Shown here: one piece after another, positions 31,701-43,578 of the stretch
Numbering within the stretch: the first letter of the stretch is position 1
Layout: every line of letters starts with the position of its first letter
Source: Enchytraeus crypticus
Lineage: Eukaryota; Annelida; Clitellata; Enchytraeida; Enchytraeidae
Length of the DNA stretch: 64,000 nt
Assembly (NCBI GenBank): GCA_905160935.1
Contig: CAJHZI010000419.1
Coordinates: forward strand, 619,501 to 683,500
Reading direction: 5' to 3'
Program-made: the position numbers and the translations under genes
The notes under the pieces: generated by a model
Seen by the model: only the letters and a program-made list of their open reading frames with translations
Told to the model about the DNA's origin: nothing
Database searches by the model: none

Positions 31701-31934
31701 AAAAAGACTTTATTCTTTGCGTCGCATGCTTTTGTTTAATTTTAAGAATATTAATCATATCGACGCATCAAGAGAATATCAATAAATCCCATAAATTACC
31801 ATATAAAGTAAAGTTTATAAATATAAAAAATTTCGGTATGTAAAGCTGATCATATGTAATAGCAGAATATAGCACATAAAGTAAACTTTAATTAATAAAA
31901 TAAAATAAATAATAATAAATAAATATATTACCAT
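27460..31934 (-). CDS. ELOB: Elongin B (complete, 4 coding exons)
   Basis: Ubiquitin-like adaptor that pairs with Elongin C in VHL/SOCS-box cullin E3 ligases and in the Elongin transcription factor. Exons (minus strand) 31932-31934, 29952-30092, 28524-28632 and 27460-27563 join to 118 codons, the same length as human ELOB. Key matches: [75 protein letters not shown] and [20 protein letters not shown], then KPQ. Phases are 0, 0, 1. Intron 1 holds a long minisatellite. The gene converges with ubiquilin. The call is essentially certain. Confidence 0.97.
27910..28025 (+). repeat. 37-bp repeat, three units
   Basis: AAACCACACTCACCCATATT plus CAACTCTTCTAAAGTCT, repeated in ELOB intron 3. Confidence 0.92.
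28524..28632 (-). CDS. ELOB: ELOB exon 3
   Basis: [20 protein letters not shown], then [16 protein letters not shown]. Acceptor TTACTTAG, donor GATG|GTTTGT, phase 0 to 1. Confidence 0.96.
28858..29180 (-). mobile_element. tRNA-derived SINE with a conserved central domain
   Basis: On the minus strand 28858-28935 reads TGCTCAGTGGTATAGGTGCT (A box) and GTCCGGGGTTCGATTCTGGC (B box). At 29105-29175 the plus strand has ATCTGTCCAGCCGTTCTTGA, resembling a central domain shared by several invertebrate SINEs. The two may belong to one element or be neighbours. Confidence 0.5.
29285..29355 (+). mobile_element. SINE-D copy
   Basis: TACGTCCCTGACATCATCCC, AAGGAAACTGACGTTAAACC, (TTA)n. Confidence 0.75.
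29952..30092 (-). CDS. ELOB: ELOB exon 2: ubiquitin-like core
   Basis: [20 protein letters not shown], then [20 protein letters not shown] and MRLYRDD. Acceptor GTGTTGTAG, donor GATGAT|GTGGTG. A full 47 codons, phase 0 at both ends. Confidence 0.97.
30096..31090 (+). repeat. 45-bp minisatellite in ELOB intron 1
   Basis: Units of CAATACATATGTCTCCTAGA, then CATCATATCACAGAACATG and CAATACAATA, repeat more than 12 times to 30790, then decay. The array starts within a few nt of the exon 2 acceptor. Confidence 0.93.
31932..31934 (-). CDS. ELOB: ELOB exon 1: the start codon alone
   Basis: On the minus strand AAATAAAATG|GTAATA places an ATG directly against a GT donor. Exon 2 starts with GAC (D2 of the protein) in phase 0, so the coding part of exon 1 is just ATG. 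It was chosen because exon 2 has no upstream in-frame ATG before its acceptor TAG and the family protein begins MDVFL. Confidence 0.75.
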
Positions 31935-32324
31935 TTTATTTGTTGTGTTGCGCTTGGTAGCAGTTCCTGCTTAAAGTGTCTCCGAAAAATGTTCCTAGCA
32001 CAGCAACAACAACAACACCAATTACACGAACGGAGTGTTGCCTGCAACAACAGCAACAATAACCAAATAATTAGAGTGCTACTGCCGTCCATGACATCAT
32101 TTAACACTATGGTGTTGTTCACCAGTCACGAAAACATCGAGCACCTTTGCTCAGCTCAGCTGTTGCTTTCAACTTAATTGATGAGCAAAGATCAACAAAA
32201 CTGTGCCAATCACAAAGTCCTGGTTGGTTTAATTTTTGAATAAGCTAGCTTTAAAACACATTACTTGTTCCAGAAATTACGAAATGAGGCCTTTGATAAT
32301 TCCAGATACAATTTGCAGGTTTAA

Positions 32325-32445
32325 AAGCTAGTAAAGCAAATGTTAAAGTCAGTTTCCTCACTGGAAAGCGATATCAGTGACAGGCGAGCCCAGGTTTTAA
32401 ACCCCGGTCATATTGACCCGCGATCGAATAACTTACCGACATCAA
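32325..32445 (-). mobile_element. SINE-A copy, minus orientation
   Basis: GTCAGTTTCCTCACTGGAAAGC to ATTGACCCGCGATCGAATAA and CTTACCGACATC. Moderately diverged. Confidence 0.78.
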
Positions 32446-32812
32446 ACAAACAATATTTTACCATTTTAGCTGTTTAGATTATTTTACCATTTTTAGCTGT
32501 TTAGAAGTGAGTTGCTTAAAACGTAGGCAATTCATAATCATTTAAGCATTCCGCTGTTATATGTTACAATGCTGCTGCACTTTATGAACCATTTAAGAGA
32601 TCAACCGAATTGATAAAACATAAATGTTCAGACCTAAAATTCCCTATAATTATATTTGGATAATATAACAATATCAACATTATTGGCAACGAAAACTAAT
32701 ATGTCTTAGTCAAAGCTGATATAAGCACTCGAGAGTGGTTTACCATTTTTAGTGTTTTGCGGTCTCTCACTCTTTACACCACATTGTGCTCAATTTGTCG
32801 TAGACAACAGTA

Positions 32813-33163
32813 GATCAGTTCGGTAATTGAAAACATATTTTGTTGCATGTTAACACTGGTTTGTTTATGTTGATTCTGATATTTATATGTAAATGTAATG
32901 GGTCTATATTATAACTTCTTTATAATGCATGCATACCGTTATAATGGGTGTCCGAGTTAAACTATAAGTGGTAAGCTATTCTTTAATTAATATCCGTATA
33001 GTAGGTTGTAAAGTAAATAACATTTCTAAAGAAAACTTGTATTAGAAATGTTATGAGGAACTAGCACATTTCAATAGTATTCTATGCAGTGTTTACGTTT
33101 TCTTGTCCACTGTTTACATTTGGTGTCCCCGATGTTCTATTTATAGCTATTACCGAAAAGATC
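32813..33163. mobile_element. MITE copy 1 with TA target site
   Basis: A 351-bp element flanked by TA on both sides. Its ends GATCAGTTCGGTAAT and (reverse complement of the other end) GATCTTTTCGGTAAT form imperfect terminal inverted repeats. A near-identical copy lies in the opposite orientation at 42029-42384. There is no transposase. TA sites suggest Tc1/mariner-type mobilisation. Confidence 0.85.
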
Positions 33164-33424
33164 TATTCTGTGAAAATGCGAATTATTTGTGAGTAGATAT
33201 AAAAGAATTAGAAAACTCACATACGAACTCGTACATCATATCTTTGCAATTAATAAGTCCATTCTCTCTCTATCTCTCTCTCTCTCTCAGTGCACTGCCA
33301 GTGCACTGCCTATATATTGGCAAGTCCGCGGCATATAACCTCACCGCATTCGAGAAATCATATGCCGCTATATCGTCTGTCTCACTCTTAGAAAGAGATT
33401 CATAAAAACACACACGTATAGGTC

Positions 33425-33670
33425 ATAACATCGTTCAGCTGACCAAATCTCGGTCTTCCTCTAACCATAATTACCTCTTCTAGTAAACCATCCCCTCTCA
33501 GAACATGATCCATCCAGTTCTTCTTTCTTCCGTATGATATCTATCAATTGCCTATTTGTGTCAATCCTATTTAGTAGGATTTTCGTTGGTAATTTTGTCA
33601 TTTGAACTTCGTCACTCTCTCTTACGTCATGTAAAGTGAAACCACTGCGGGAAATAATCACGAATGGCAT
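33425..33670 (-). pseudogene. LINE reverse-transcriptase tail fragment with frameshift
   Basis: Minus-strand pieces MTKLPTKILLNRIDTNRQLI, KKNWMDHVLRGDGLLEEV and RGRPRFGQLND resemble the region after RT in a common invertebrate non-LTR retrotransposon. At least one frame change is needed to read through them. It follows the junk block GTGTCGCAAGAGGTGACTAA at 33730. Confidence 0.65.
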
Positions 33671-33929
33671 TATAAGCGTCCGTTAGAATCACTATTTGAC
33701 TCTAGAATAGACCAAGTGTAGTCTTAACGTGTCGCAAGAGGTGACTAAGCATGGGCTAGGTAAGCCAACTGGAAAGCCACCCTAAGAAACCATTTCTTCA
33801 AAAGTTAAAGACTACAAGAAAAGGCATAGCCTGTGTGATGGACTCAACCTACTGATCAAAGCAGAGCGCTGTCAAGAGACTGTCAAACTAGAATATGTAC
33901 CTTAGACCTCCAGTGTGGTAGAACACTAG

Positions 33930-34169
33930 GAGAGAGGGAGAGAGAGAGAGTGTGTGTGAGAGAGCGTGAGAGAGTGTGTGTGCGAGAGAGAGAGAGAGTG
34001 TGTGAGTGAGAGAGTATGAGAGAGAGAATGTGGCTGTGAGAGAGAGAGAGTGAGTGAGAGAGTGAGTGTGAGTGAGAGAGTATGAGAGTCAGTGTGTGAG
34101 TGAGAGAGAGCGATAGAGAATGTGTTGGCGTGAGAGAGAGAGAGAGAGGGAGAGAGAGAGGGAGAGAGA

Positions 34170-34207
<38 letters not shown>
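33930..34207 (+). repeat. (GA)n/(GT)n degenerate microsatellite
   Basis: Long GAGAGAG stretch with GTGTGTG interruptions. Confidence 0.95.
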
Positions 34208-34208
<1 letters not shown>

Positions 34209-34469
34209 GTTCATTACTTATCTATACCAATTATGAATTATGTTAAACTGGGCCTTCAGCTGTTTAGCTTCAAAATTAATTTAGATTTTACAGATCCATA
34301 GTAAACAAATAAATAAGATAAGTAACAACAACTGGGCAAAGCACATCAGTAGTAGTAGTCAATCTAGTAAAGAGAGCTAAATGTCTACAACAAGTTAAAA
34401 GTAAGCTACAAATATCACATGTTCAATCAATAACAACAGTTAAATAACAACTGATTGCATAAATCATGA

Positions 34470-34762
34470 CGTACCTGAATCACATGATGCATATGAATCA
34501 TATGTTGCAGGTGAATCACATGATGCAGGTGAATCACATGATGCAGGTGAATCACATGATGCAGGTGAATCACATGATGCAGGTGAATCGCATGATGCAG
34601 GTGAATCGCATGATGCAGGTGAATCGCATGATGCACATAAATCGCATGATGCAGGTGAATCACATGATGCAGGTGAATAACATGATGCACATGAATCACA
34701 TGATGCACACGAATCACATGATGCATATGAATCACATGATGCATATGAAGCACATGATGCAG
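34470..34762 (+). repeat. 18-bp minisatellite GAATCACATGATGCAGGT
   Basis: About 16 units. The length is a multiple of three, so both strands stay open (NHMMQV / HHVIHL), but there is no gene signal. Confidence 0.96.
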
Positions 34763-35139
34763 GTATAACTGCACAACTGTCTCAGCCTCAATCTCTCGCG
34801 TACAATCTCTTCAAGAAAAGAACGAGACCAGAAACTTAAACGAATGTAAAAGTAAATCCAACTGAAGGTATACATCTATAGATGTATCAGTCAAATAAGT
34901 GCTCGATATTGTGAGGGATGATTACATAATTCACAAGGCACATTAAATTCATATCCTAATCGCAAATCGAATAGTCACGTGTACATCATTAATCAATCAA
35001 TCAATCAATTGATTATAGAATTGTTTAAGTGAAGAGGACACATGATTAGCTATATGTACAGTATGTTACTATACAATCACACCAACAACAGAACAACAAC
35101 AACACTGGTCAGCTGGTTTAATGCATAGACTCTAGTAGG

Positions 35140-35910
35140 GCTCCAGTGTCTTAAAACACAAGTGTCTTATAACACAAGTGTCATACAACACAAGTGTCTT
35201 ATAATGTCTTATAACACAAGTGTCTTATAACACAAGTGTCTTATAACACAAGTGTCTTATAACACAAGTGTCTTATAACACAAGTGTCTTATAACACAAG
35301 TGTCTTATAACACAAGTGTCTTATAACACAAGTGTCTTATAACACAAGTGTCTTATAACACAAGTGTGTCTTATAACACAAGTGTCTCATATAACACAAG
35401 TGTCTTATAACACAAGTGTCATAACACAATATAACTCAAACACAAGTCTTATAACACAAGTGTCTTATAAGTGTCTTATATAACACAAGTGTCTATAAAA
35501 CACAATCTTATAATGTCAACACAAGTGTCTTATATAAGTGTCTTCTTATAACACAAGTGTCTTATAACACAAGTGTCTTATAACACAAGTGTCTTATAAC
35601 ACAAGTGTCTTATAACACAAGTGTCTTATAACACAAGTGTCTTATATAATGTCATATAACACAAGTGTCTTATAACACAAGTATCTTATAACACAAGTGT
35701 CTTAAAACACAAGTGTCTTATAACACAAGTGTCATACAACACAAGTGTCTTATATAATGTCTTCTAACATAAGTATCTTATAACACAAGTGTCTTATAAC
35801 ACAAGTGTCTTATAACACAAGTGTCTTATATAATGTCTTATAACACAAGTGTCTTATAACACAAGTATCTTATAACACAAGTGTCTTAAAACACAAGTGT
35901 CTGTTACAGC
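35140..35910 (+). repeat. 18-bp minisatellite ACACAAGTGTCTTATAAC
   Basis: About 40 units with a few deletions. Each unit contains ACACAAGTGT, an interrupted palindrome. Confidence 0.96.
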
Positions 35911-36049
35911 AACAGTTCAATAAGAGTAATGATATTTTCAAGTACGGTTTATATGAACTTAAAGCATACTATACTAAACACTTGTCCTAGACAAACGTCA
36001 GAGCTATGCCTAAAACATAATATTCGCACCATGTAACTGCTATAGCTGA

Positions 36050-36345
36050 TCACAACAGCCGCTGCAACACCTGAGCATAGCAGCTGCTGCTACAACTAAG
36101 CATAACAGCTGCTGCTACAGCTGAGCATAACAACTGCTGCTACAACTAAGACAACAGCTGCTGCTAAAGCTGAGCATAGCAGCTGCTGCAACACCTGAGC
36201 ATAGCAGCTGCTGCTACAGCTGAGCATAACAACTGCTGCTACAAATAAGCATAACAGCTGCTGCTAAAGCTGAGCATAACAGCTGCCGCTACAACTAAGC
36301 ATAACAGCCGCTGCTACATCTGAGCATAATAGCTAATATACAGCT
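36050..36345 (+). repeat. 25-bp repeat rich in CAGCTGCTGCT
   Basis: About ten units of AGCATAACAGCTGCTGCTAC plus AACTA/AGCTG just beyond the LRP-like stop codon, so probably in its 3' UTR. Confidence 0.9.
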
Positions 36346-36413
36346 GCTCAGTATAGCTGTTGCATCGAATGTCTGGTGGAATTAGAACGCCTCAGTCTGT
36401 GCACTGATTAGTG

Positions 36414-37081
36414 TCACACTACAAGCTCAGTCCACTTAACGTCAGCCTCAGAGCTGTCTCTCACTATCTCACCCACGTCACCATCGGGCGAGGAAACGGA
36501 GGGTAAATCAGGACTGCGTTGAACTGTATCCACATCATCTAGAACGACATCCACGCTGATATCTAGCACGCTTTCATCGGTGCTGTCCACATCGCTGAAC
36601 TGATTCCTCAAGCTGACGACAGATGGCACAATCTTGTCTCCAGTTCTCTGATGAGACATTGACCTCATCTCAACGTCAGCCTGACGACGAGAGACTGGCC
36701 ACTGTGAGTCACTCTGAGCTACCTCAGCATCTATGTCTGTGTCAACCAGATTTACACCTCCTCCCAACCCTGTGAGGTACACTCCATCCTCCCTCGAGGA
36801 CTCGCCTCCACTCCTCCCTGATGACTCCACCCCCACTCCCCGGTGTCTCTGAGCAGGACTGGACTCGAGTTCCACTAGCACAGGATCAGTCCTGCAGGTG
36901 TTCCCCCTCACCCGTCTCCTAGCCCCCTCCCCTCCTGTCCTCCCTCCACTGCTCTCAACCACCCTGCGCACACCGTGATCTCCTTGCGGCTCATCGGGAC
37001 GACCAGTAGCGTCAGCATAGGAGGGCAGAGGCACTGAGGGGAGGCAGGCGGTGAGGTCAGGCCTAGAGGGGTGATAGGTGC
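36414..37081 (-). CDS. LRP-like last exon: cytoplasmic tail
   Basis: [20 protein letters not shown], then SYADATGRP and an acidic Ser-rich stretch ending [13 protein letters not shown]. Acceptor TATTGTCAG, phase 1. No known catalytic domain. Low complexity suggests a signalling or trafficking tail. Confidence 0.88.
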
Positions 37082-39415
37082 CTGACAATATATAACATAG
37101 CATCAGGGTCAAGTGATAATACCAACACATACAATCAATCAATCAATAAGAATTTTAATTTGATAGTTAGGCCTACTGTCAGTAAATAGCAAAAGCTAAG
37201 GTTATCGTCAGTTTCCTCACTCGAACTCGATGTCAGTGACGGGCGAGCCCAGGATTTGAACCCAGCACATACTGAGCCGCGGTCGAGCATCTTACCGACA
37301 TCGCCACTGGCTTGAGCCAGTGGCGATGTCGGTAAGATAGAATGAAGTTCATGTGATAATTTTAACACATACCTATAAGTCTATCAGAGAGATAACTAGA
37401 CATACAACTAGACATACAACTAGACACACCTATAAGTCTATCAGCTGCTGTTGTATTATCAGCTACCCCAGCAGCTGTTGCTGTCTCGCCTCCAGCAGCT
37501 GTTTCAGCATCAGCCGATGACTCAGCAGCAGCAGCAGCCAGCTGTTCCCGCAGCACCTCGTCGTAGTTACGCGAGGTGGCCATGGCCTCCGTGTAGCCGG
37601 GCGGCGCCGAGAGCTCCGCATAGATCTGGTTCTGTATGGCGGTGATGGGTGAGATGTGACGCCCCCGTGCGTGGGAGGAGCCAAGTCTCTCGTAGGCTGC
37701 TCGACGCACTGATTGAACCCGACACATACAGCCGAGTGTTACCACTACAGTCAGCAAAACCCCCACCCCCGCCACCGTCGAGATAAAAATTAGTCGAGGG
37801 GATAGCGCTGTCGAATAGAAAACGTTTATATGTGCCAACAATTATTATTATTAACGATATTATAGTTTATATGTGCCAACAATTACAAAAACAACAATAT
37901 TTAATAAATAAATTAGTTAGTATTTAATATTTCTTATATTAAATCTCATTATTCATCATATAGTTGTACGTATGGTTGTTATCTTGATTAGCTTATCACT
38001 GCAATACACAGGTATTAGAATATCATAAAATACGTAGTTATCACTGCAATACACAGGTATTAGAATATCATAAAATACGCAGTTATCACTGCAATACACA
38101 GGTATTCGAATATCATAAAATACGTAGTTATCACGCAATACGTCACAGTCATGCAAGATGCATGTGCTATAAGACAGCGTAGTCGGTGTACCATAGTGGA
38201 GCATAGTATGCATTTACGTAAAGGAAATGATCTGAGCATAAAGTTTATTACATATCTTGACTCATTGGTACAGTTGAGTAAGAAAGAGAAGGAAGAGAGT
38301 TGAGAGTCACTCACTGGTACAATTGAGCTCATCACTTGTGTCCCCACAATCATCCACTCCATCACACACTCTGTTCTCCTGCACACATCTCTTGTTGTAG
38401 CACAGGTACGTCCCCTCGCGCCATCCACACTTATCAGCGGCTGTGTATCAATCAATCAATCAGTCAATCTGTCAATCAATAAGTACATTTATCAGCGGCT
38501 GTGTCATCCATCAATCAATCAATCAGTCAATCAATCAATCAATCAGTCAATCAATCAATCAATCAGTTAATCAACAAGTACATTTATCAGCAGCTGTGTC
38601 ATCAATCAATCAATCAATCAATCAGTCAATCGATCAATCAATCAGTACATTTATCAGCAGCTGTGGCATCAATCAATCAATCAATCAGTCAACCAGTCAA
38701 TCGATCAATCAATCAGTACATTTATCAGCAGCTGTGGCATCAATTAATCAATCATTCAGTCAATCAATCAATCAATCCATAAGTATCTACACTTATCACC
38801 GGCTGTGTCATCAGTCAATCAATCATTCAATCAATCAATCAGTCAATCAATCAATAAGTACACTTATCAGCGGCTGTGTCATCAATCAATCAATCAATAA
38901 GTACACTTATCAGCGGCTGTGTCATCAATCAATCAATCAGTCAATCAATTAATAAGTACACTCATCAGCAGGTGTGTCATCAATCAATCAATCAGTAAAT
39001 CAATGCATTAATCAGTCAGTCAATCAATCAATCAATCAACCAATCAGTCAATCAATGCATCACTCAATCAGTCAATCAATCAATCAACCAATCAATCAAT
39101 CAACCAATTGAACAATATATCAGTTCACCAGTAGGCAGTTCATCAATACAGTAGAACTATGTAATGACTGAATTGAATGTCTAAATAGCGCAATGGTTAG
39201 AGGTGTAGATAACGTCATGAAGTTTTAAATGACAGATCCTGAGGTGAATTGAATCCTCGTAGGTTTGAATCCCGGCCGCGCTGATCTGAGAGTAAAATCT
39301 CGGACATTCACTGGACTGTCTACATGGAAAATTGTATAACGAATTTAACATTGTGATATTAAAAGTGATAGATATTAACATATAGTGATAGCGATAATTT
39401 CTCTATAATGTGTGC

Positions 39416-39451
<36 letters not shown>

Positions 39452-40956
39452 ACAGCAGAACGAGTACTCACTGCAGTAGAGTTCATCAGCATTGGTATCC
39501 TTGCACTTGCTGACCCCGTTGCACCTGTCCTTTAACTCAAAGCAGCCCGTAAAGCTTGAGCCACAGCTGAACTGGGTCCCAGGACATGCCCCTACACACA
39601 CCATGACAACATTGAGCACTAAGAGACGACACTATACTGTAGTCCATAATGCCAAATGTATCGTTCGAAGCCACACATAGAAAGAAATTTACAATGCAAT
39701 GCAAATCAATCAATCATCATCATCATCTTCCCTTAAATCCCGGTTTAACTAGGGTCGGGATACGAATGCAATGCAAATCAATAGTTCAATACAAATCTGC
39801 TCTAAATTAATTCAATAAAGTTAAAGTTAATTCAACAAAAATCTGCTCTAAATTAATTAAATAAAGTTAAAAAGTAATTCAATAAAATTCTGCTGTTGAC
39901 TACTATGCAGTTAGATGTTAGATGATAAATACTGATCACCATAAATTCATTGGATCAATTCAAATCACGCAGAGCTTAGTAAAATAAGTTTTACACGAAC
40001 AACTGCTACACAGTCTTCAGTCAAAATGTAGTTCTAAGATTAACTTAAGAGATAAATCGCCACTGGCTCCATTGGCGATTTATCTCTTAAGTTAAGATAG
40101 TTGAAGATACTCGACCGCGGATCAGTATGTGCGGGGTTCGAGGAAACTGACGTTAACATTAGCTTTTTTTATAAGATTCAACTTTCTCCAAATCTCCAAT
40201 CTGCCTACAGCACCAACGGCAGAGAGATCTTAAACAAGTCCAACGTTAGGGACACAATGGATCTGATAATACGATAATGTCTACATTCTATCCTCTCCAT
40301 CACTGATCATTGTGGACCCACTGATCTATAGGTCCTCACTGATCAATGGACCCACTGATCAGTGGGTCCGCACTGATCAATGGGTCCACACTGGTCAATG
40401 GACCCACTAATCAGTGCTGACCCACTGATTAGTGTGGACCCATTGATCACGGAAGTCTGTCCAGTGGAGAGAGGAAGAGTAATAGTAATACTAGTAGTGC
40501 TTAGAGCTTAATCAATCAATCAGTAAGAATTTAATGTCCGGTTTCTCGCCATAAGGCAATGTCAGGGACGTCTCTTGCAGACTCTGCACAAACAGGCGCC
40601 AAAGCACCACACGATTACGACTGAGTACACAGAGACCACAAGAGAAAGTGAGATCAAAACAGTGCAAGTCCAAGATCCTTACCACAGTCTGCCTCATCAC
40701 CTCCTCTCTCCTTACAATCCCACCTCCCATCACATCCGTAGTCAGCGTTGTAACAGTCGTCTTCTCTATCACACTTCTTCTGATCTGTTAGACACTCCCC
40801 TGTAGCAAATCAATCAATCAATCAGTCAATCGATCAGTCAATCAATCAATCAGTCAATCAATCAATCAGTCAATCAATCAGTCAATCAATCAGTCAATCA
40901 ATCAACCAGTCAATCAATCAATCAGTCAATCAATCAATCAGTCAATCATTCAATCC

Positions 40957-40988
<32 letters not shown>

Positions 40989-43539
40989 GTCAATCAATCA
41001 ATCAGTCAATCAATCAATCAGTCAAAAAATCAATCAGTCGTCTTCCTTATCACAAAGTATCTGATCTATTAGACACTCCCCTGTAGCAATCAATAAATCA
41101 ATCAATCAGTCAGTCAGTAAATCAATGAAATTCATTCAATAAAATTAAATTAATTTCAACAGACTCACGGACTTTGTATTATATGTATTGTTATATGTAT
41201 TGTAGACTCACGGTTGAAGTGACCTAAGTGTACTGAGGCTGAATGACCTAACTGTACTGAGGCTGAATAACATAACTGCACTAATATTCTGCTTCTGCAC
41301 TGGCTGGAGCCAGTGGCGAAGTCGGTAAGACACTCAACCGCAGATTAGAATTTGCAGGGTTCAAATCTTGGGCTCGCCGATCACTAACATCGCTTTCCAG
41401 TGAAGTTAACCTGACGTTAACCTTAGCTTTACCAGCTTTTTACCATCATACACCATTACGTTTAACTACCAGCGAGAACTTCACCATTGAAATCTTCAAG
41501 TAAACATCAGCTCAGTCAAACCTTTTCTCTGATAGGTAAGGTTGAAGGCCACACGTCCAGCATTAGCTCTGACTGCGCTGAACTTGATGTAAACACTGGA
41601 CGTGGGGGTGGGTGTCTCTAGAACTCTCTCGGGGGGGTGTAGGTGTTTGCCCCCCGCCCTTCCCGTCGAGTAGGTGTAGAGGAGATTGGCTGGGTCGGGT
41701 GGTAACCCCGCGTAGATGACTAACTGTACGGGCCCAGCCAGTGACTGAAGTTCAAACGCTCTAAACCTCAGCTGAATCTTAGATTGGTAGTTTGACGTCT
41801 GAATGTAGTAACCACATTCTACATAGTGTTCTGAGTCTGTCAGGGACGTCTCTGACGTTTGGTTGATGGAAGGTTTGGAAGAAGGAGGAAATATGTAGTG
41901 AATTACTCCACTGGAGGCTGTGAACGTCTGGGGACAAACTGAAAGCATAGGAAAATCATTAATTAATAATTAATGATAATATATTAATTAATAATAATTA
42001 CTAAATCAATACTAGTATTGCAACAATAGATCTTTTCGGTAATAGCTATAAATAGAACATGGGGACACCAAATGTAAACAGTGGACAAGAAAACGTAAAC
42101 ACTGCATAGAATAATATTGAAATGTGCTAGTTCCTCATAACATTTCTAATACAAGCTTTCTTTAGAAATGTTATTTACTTTACAACCTACTATACGTACA
42201 TTAATTAAAGAATAACTTAACACTTATAGTTTAACTCTTTCACCCATTATAACGGTATGCATGCATTATAACGAAGTTATAATATAGACCCATTACATTT
42301 ACATGTAAATATATGTATCAGAATCAACATAAACAAACCAGTGTTAACATGCAACAAAGTATGTTTTCAATTACCGAACTGATCTATTGATAAGAACAAA
42401 GCGGCTGATGATCATGGCCATCTGGTGATCAAAACCGGACGTTAAATCTTTACTTGATGATTCACTGGTACACTGCTCAGTACTGCTCTCTATTATTATC
42501 TGTACCGTGCTGCTCTCTACGCAACACGCCTTACTTACCAGTAGTAGGACAATTCATCTCATCAGATTTATCTCTTGCTTACTTACCAGTAGTAGGACAA
42601 TTCATATCATCAGATTTATCTCTTGCTTACTTACCAGTAGTAGGACAATTCATCTCATCAGATTTATCTCTACACTCGACTACGCCGTTACAACGAAGGC
42701 TGGGAGCCAAGCAGACCCCATCAGAACATCTGAACTCCTCCACAGATGAGCAGTTCTGCATCGGCTCTGTTACATCAATCAATCAGTCACTCAATCAATG
42801 AATCAGTCAATCATTCAATTAATCACTTAATCAAATAGTCAACCACTCAATCACTCAATCAGTCAATCCATTAGTCAATTCACGCAAATCAGTAGTCAAT
42901 CAATCAGTTAATCTATCCATCAATATATCAGTCTATCACTCAGTTGGTCAATTGGTCAATTACTCAATCAGTAAATCAATTAGTTAGTCAATCAATCACT
43001 CAATCAGTCACTCAGTAAGTCCGTCAGTCAGTTAATCAATAAGAAACTTGCACAATCAGACTGTCAATCAATCAGTTAATCAATAACTCAATCCACCAGT
43101 CAGTTAATCGATTAGTCAATCATTTAACCAGTCAGTAGTCAATTTGTCAGATAGGAAGAGTAAAATCTACATCGCCACTTGCTGGATCCAGTGGCGATGT
43201 CAGTAAGATACTCGATCGCTGATCAGTATGTGCGGGGTTCAAATCCTGGACTCGCCCGTCACTGACATCGCTTTCGAGTGAAGAAACTGACGTTAGCTTT
43301 ACCAGCTTTAAAGTGGAGTATCAATCTGTTCACTACTAATTCAAGAGTTGTTTTAACCACAGAGATGATGCGAAACAGTCAAAGAATAAATGCAGAGATG
43401 TGTCCGTAGAGAGAGAATGAGAGAAAGACAGAGAGCTAGAAGAAAATCAAACTGGTTCAATGGACTTAATGATAAGTAGACTGCGACAGAGAGAGACAGA
43501 CAGAGATTGAGAGAGATTGAGAGAGAGTGACAGATAGTC

Positions 43540-43578
<39 letters not shown>

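Larger units (their letters stand above)
31935..36413 (-). other. Between ELOB 5' end and LRP-like 3' end
   Basis: The ELOB 5' UTR and promoter must start here. A dispersed block (GACGGCAGTAGCACTCTAAT on the minus strand) overlaps 32060-32100. SINE-A, a MITE, a LINE fragment and minisatellites fill the rest. No other exon was found. Confidence 0.6.

Noticed and set aside
34427..34774. NHMMQV / HHVIHL repeat proteins
   Set aside because: 18-bp minisatellite. No homology and no splice or start signals.
36600..37060. Low-complexity tail of the LRP-like protein as a misread intron
   Set aside because: It is kept as coding: it stays open for 222 codons from a good acceptor in the correct phase.
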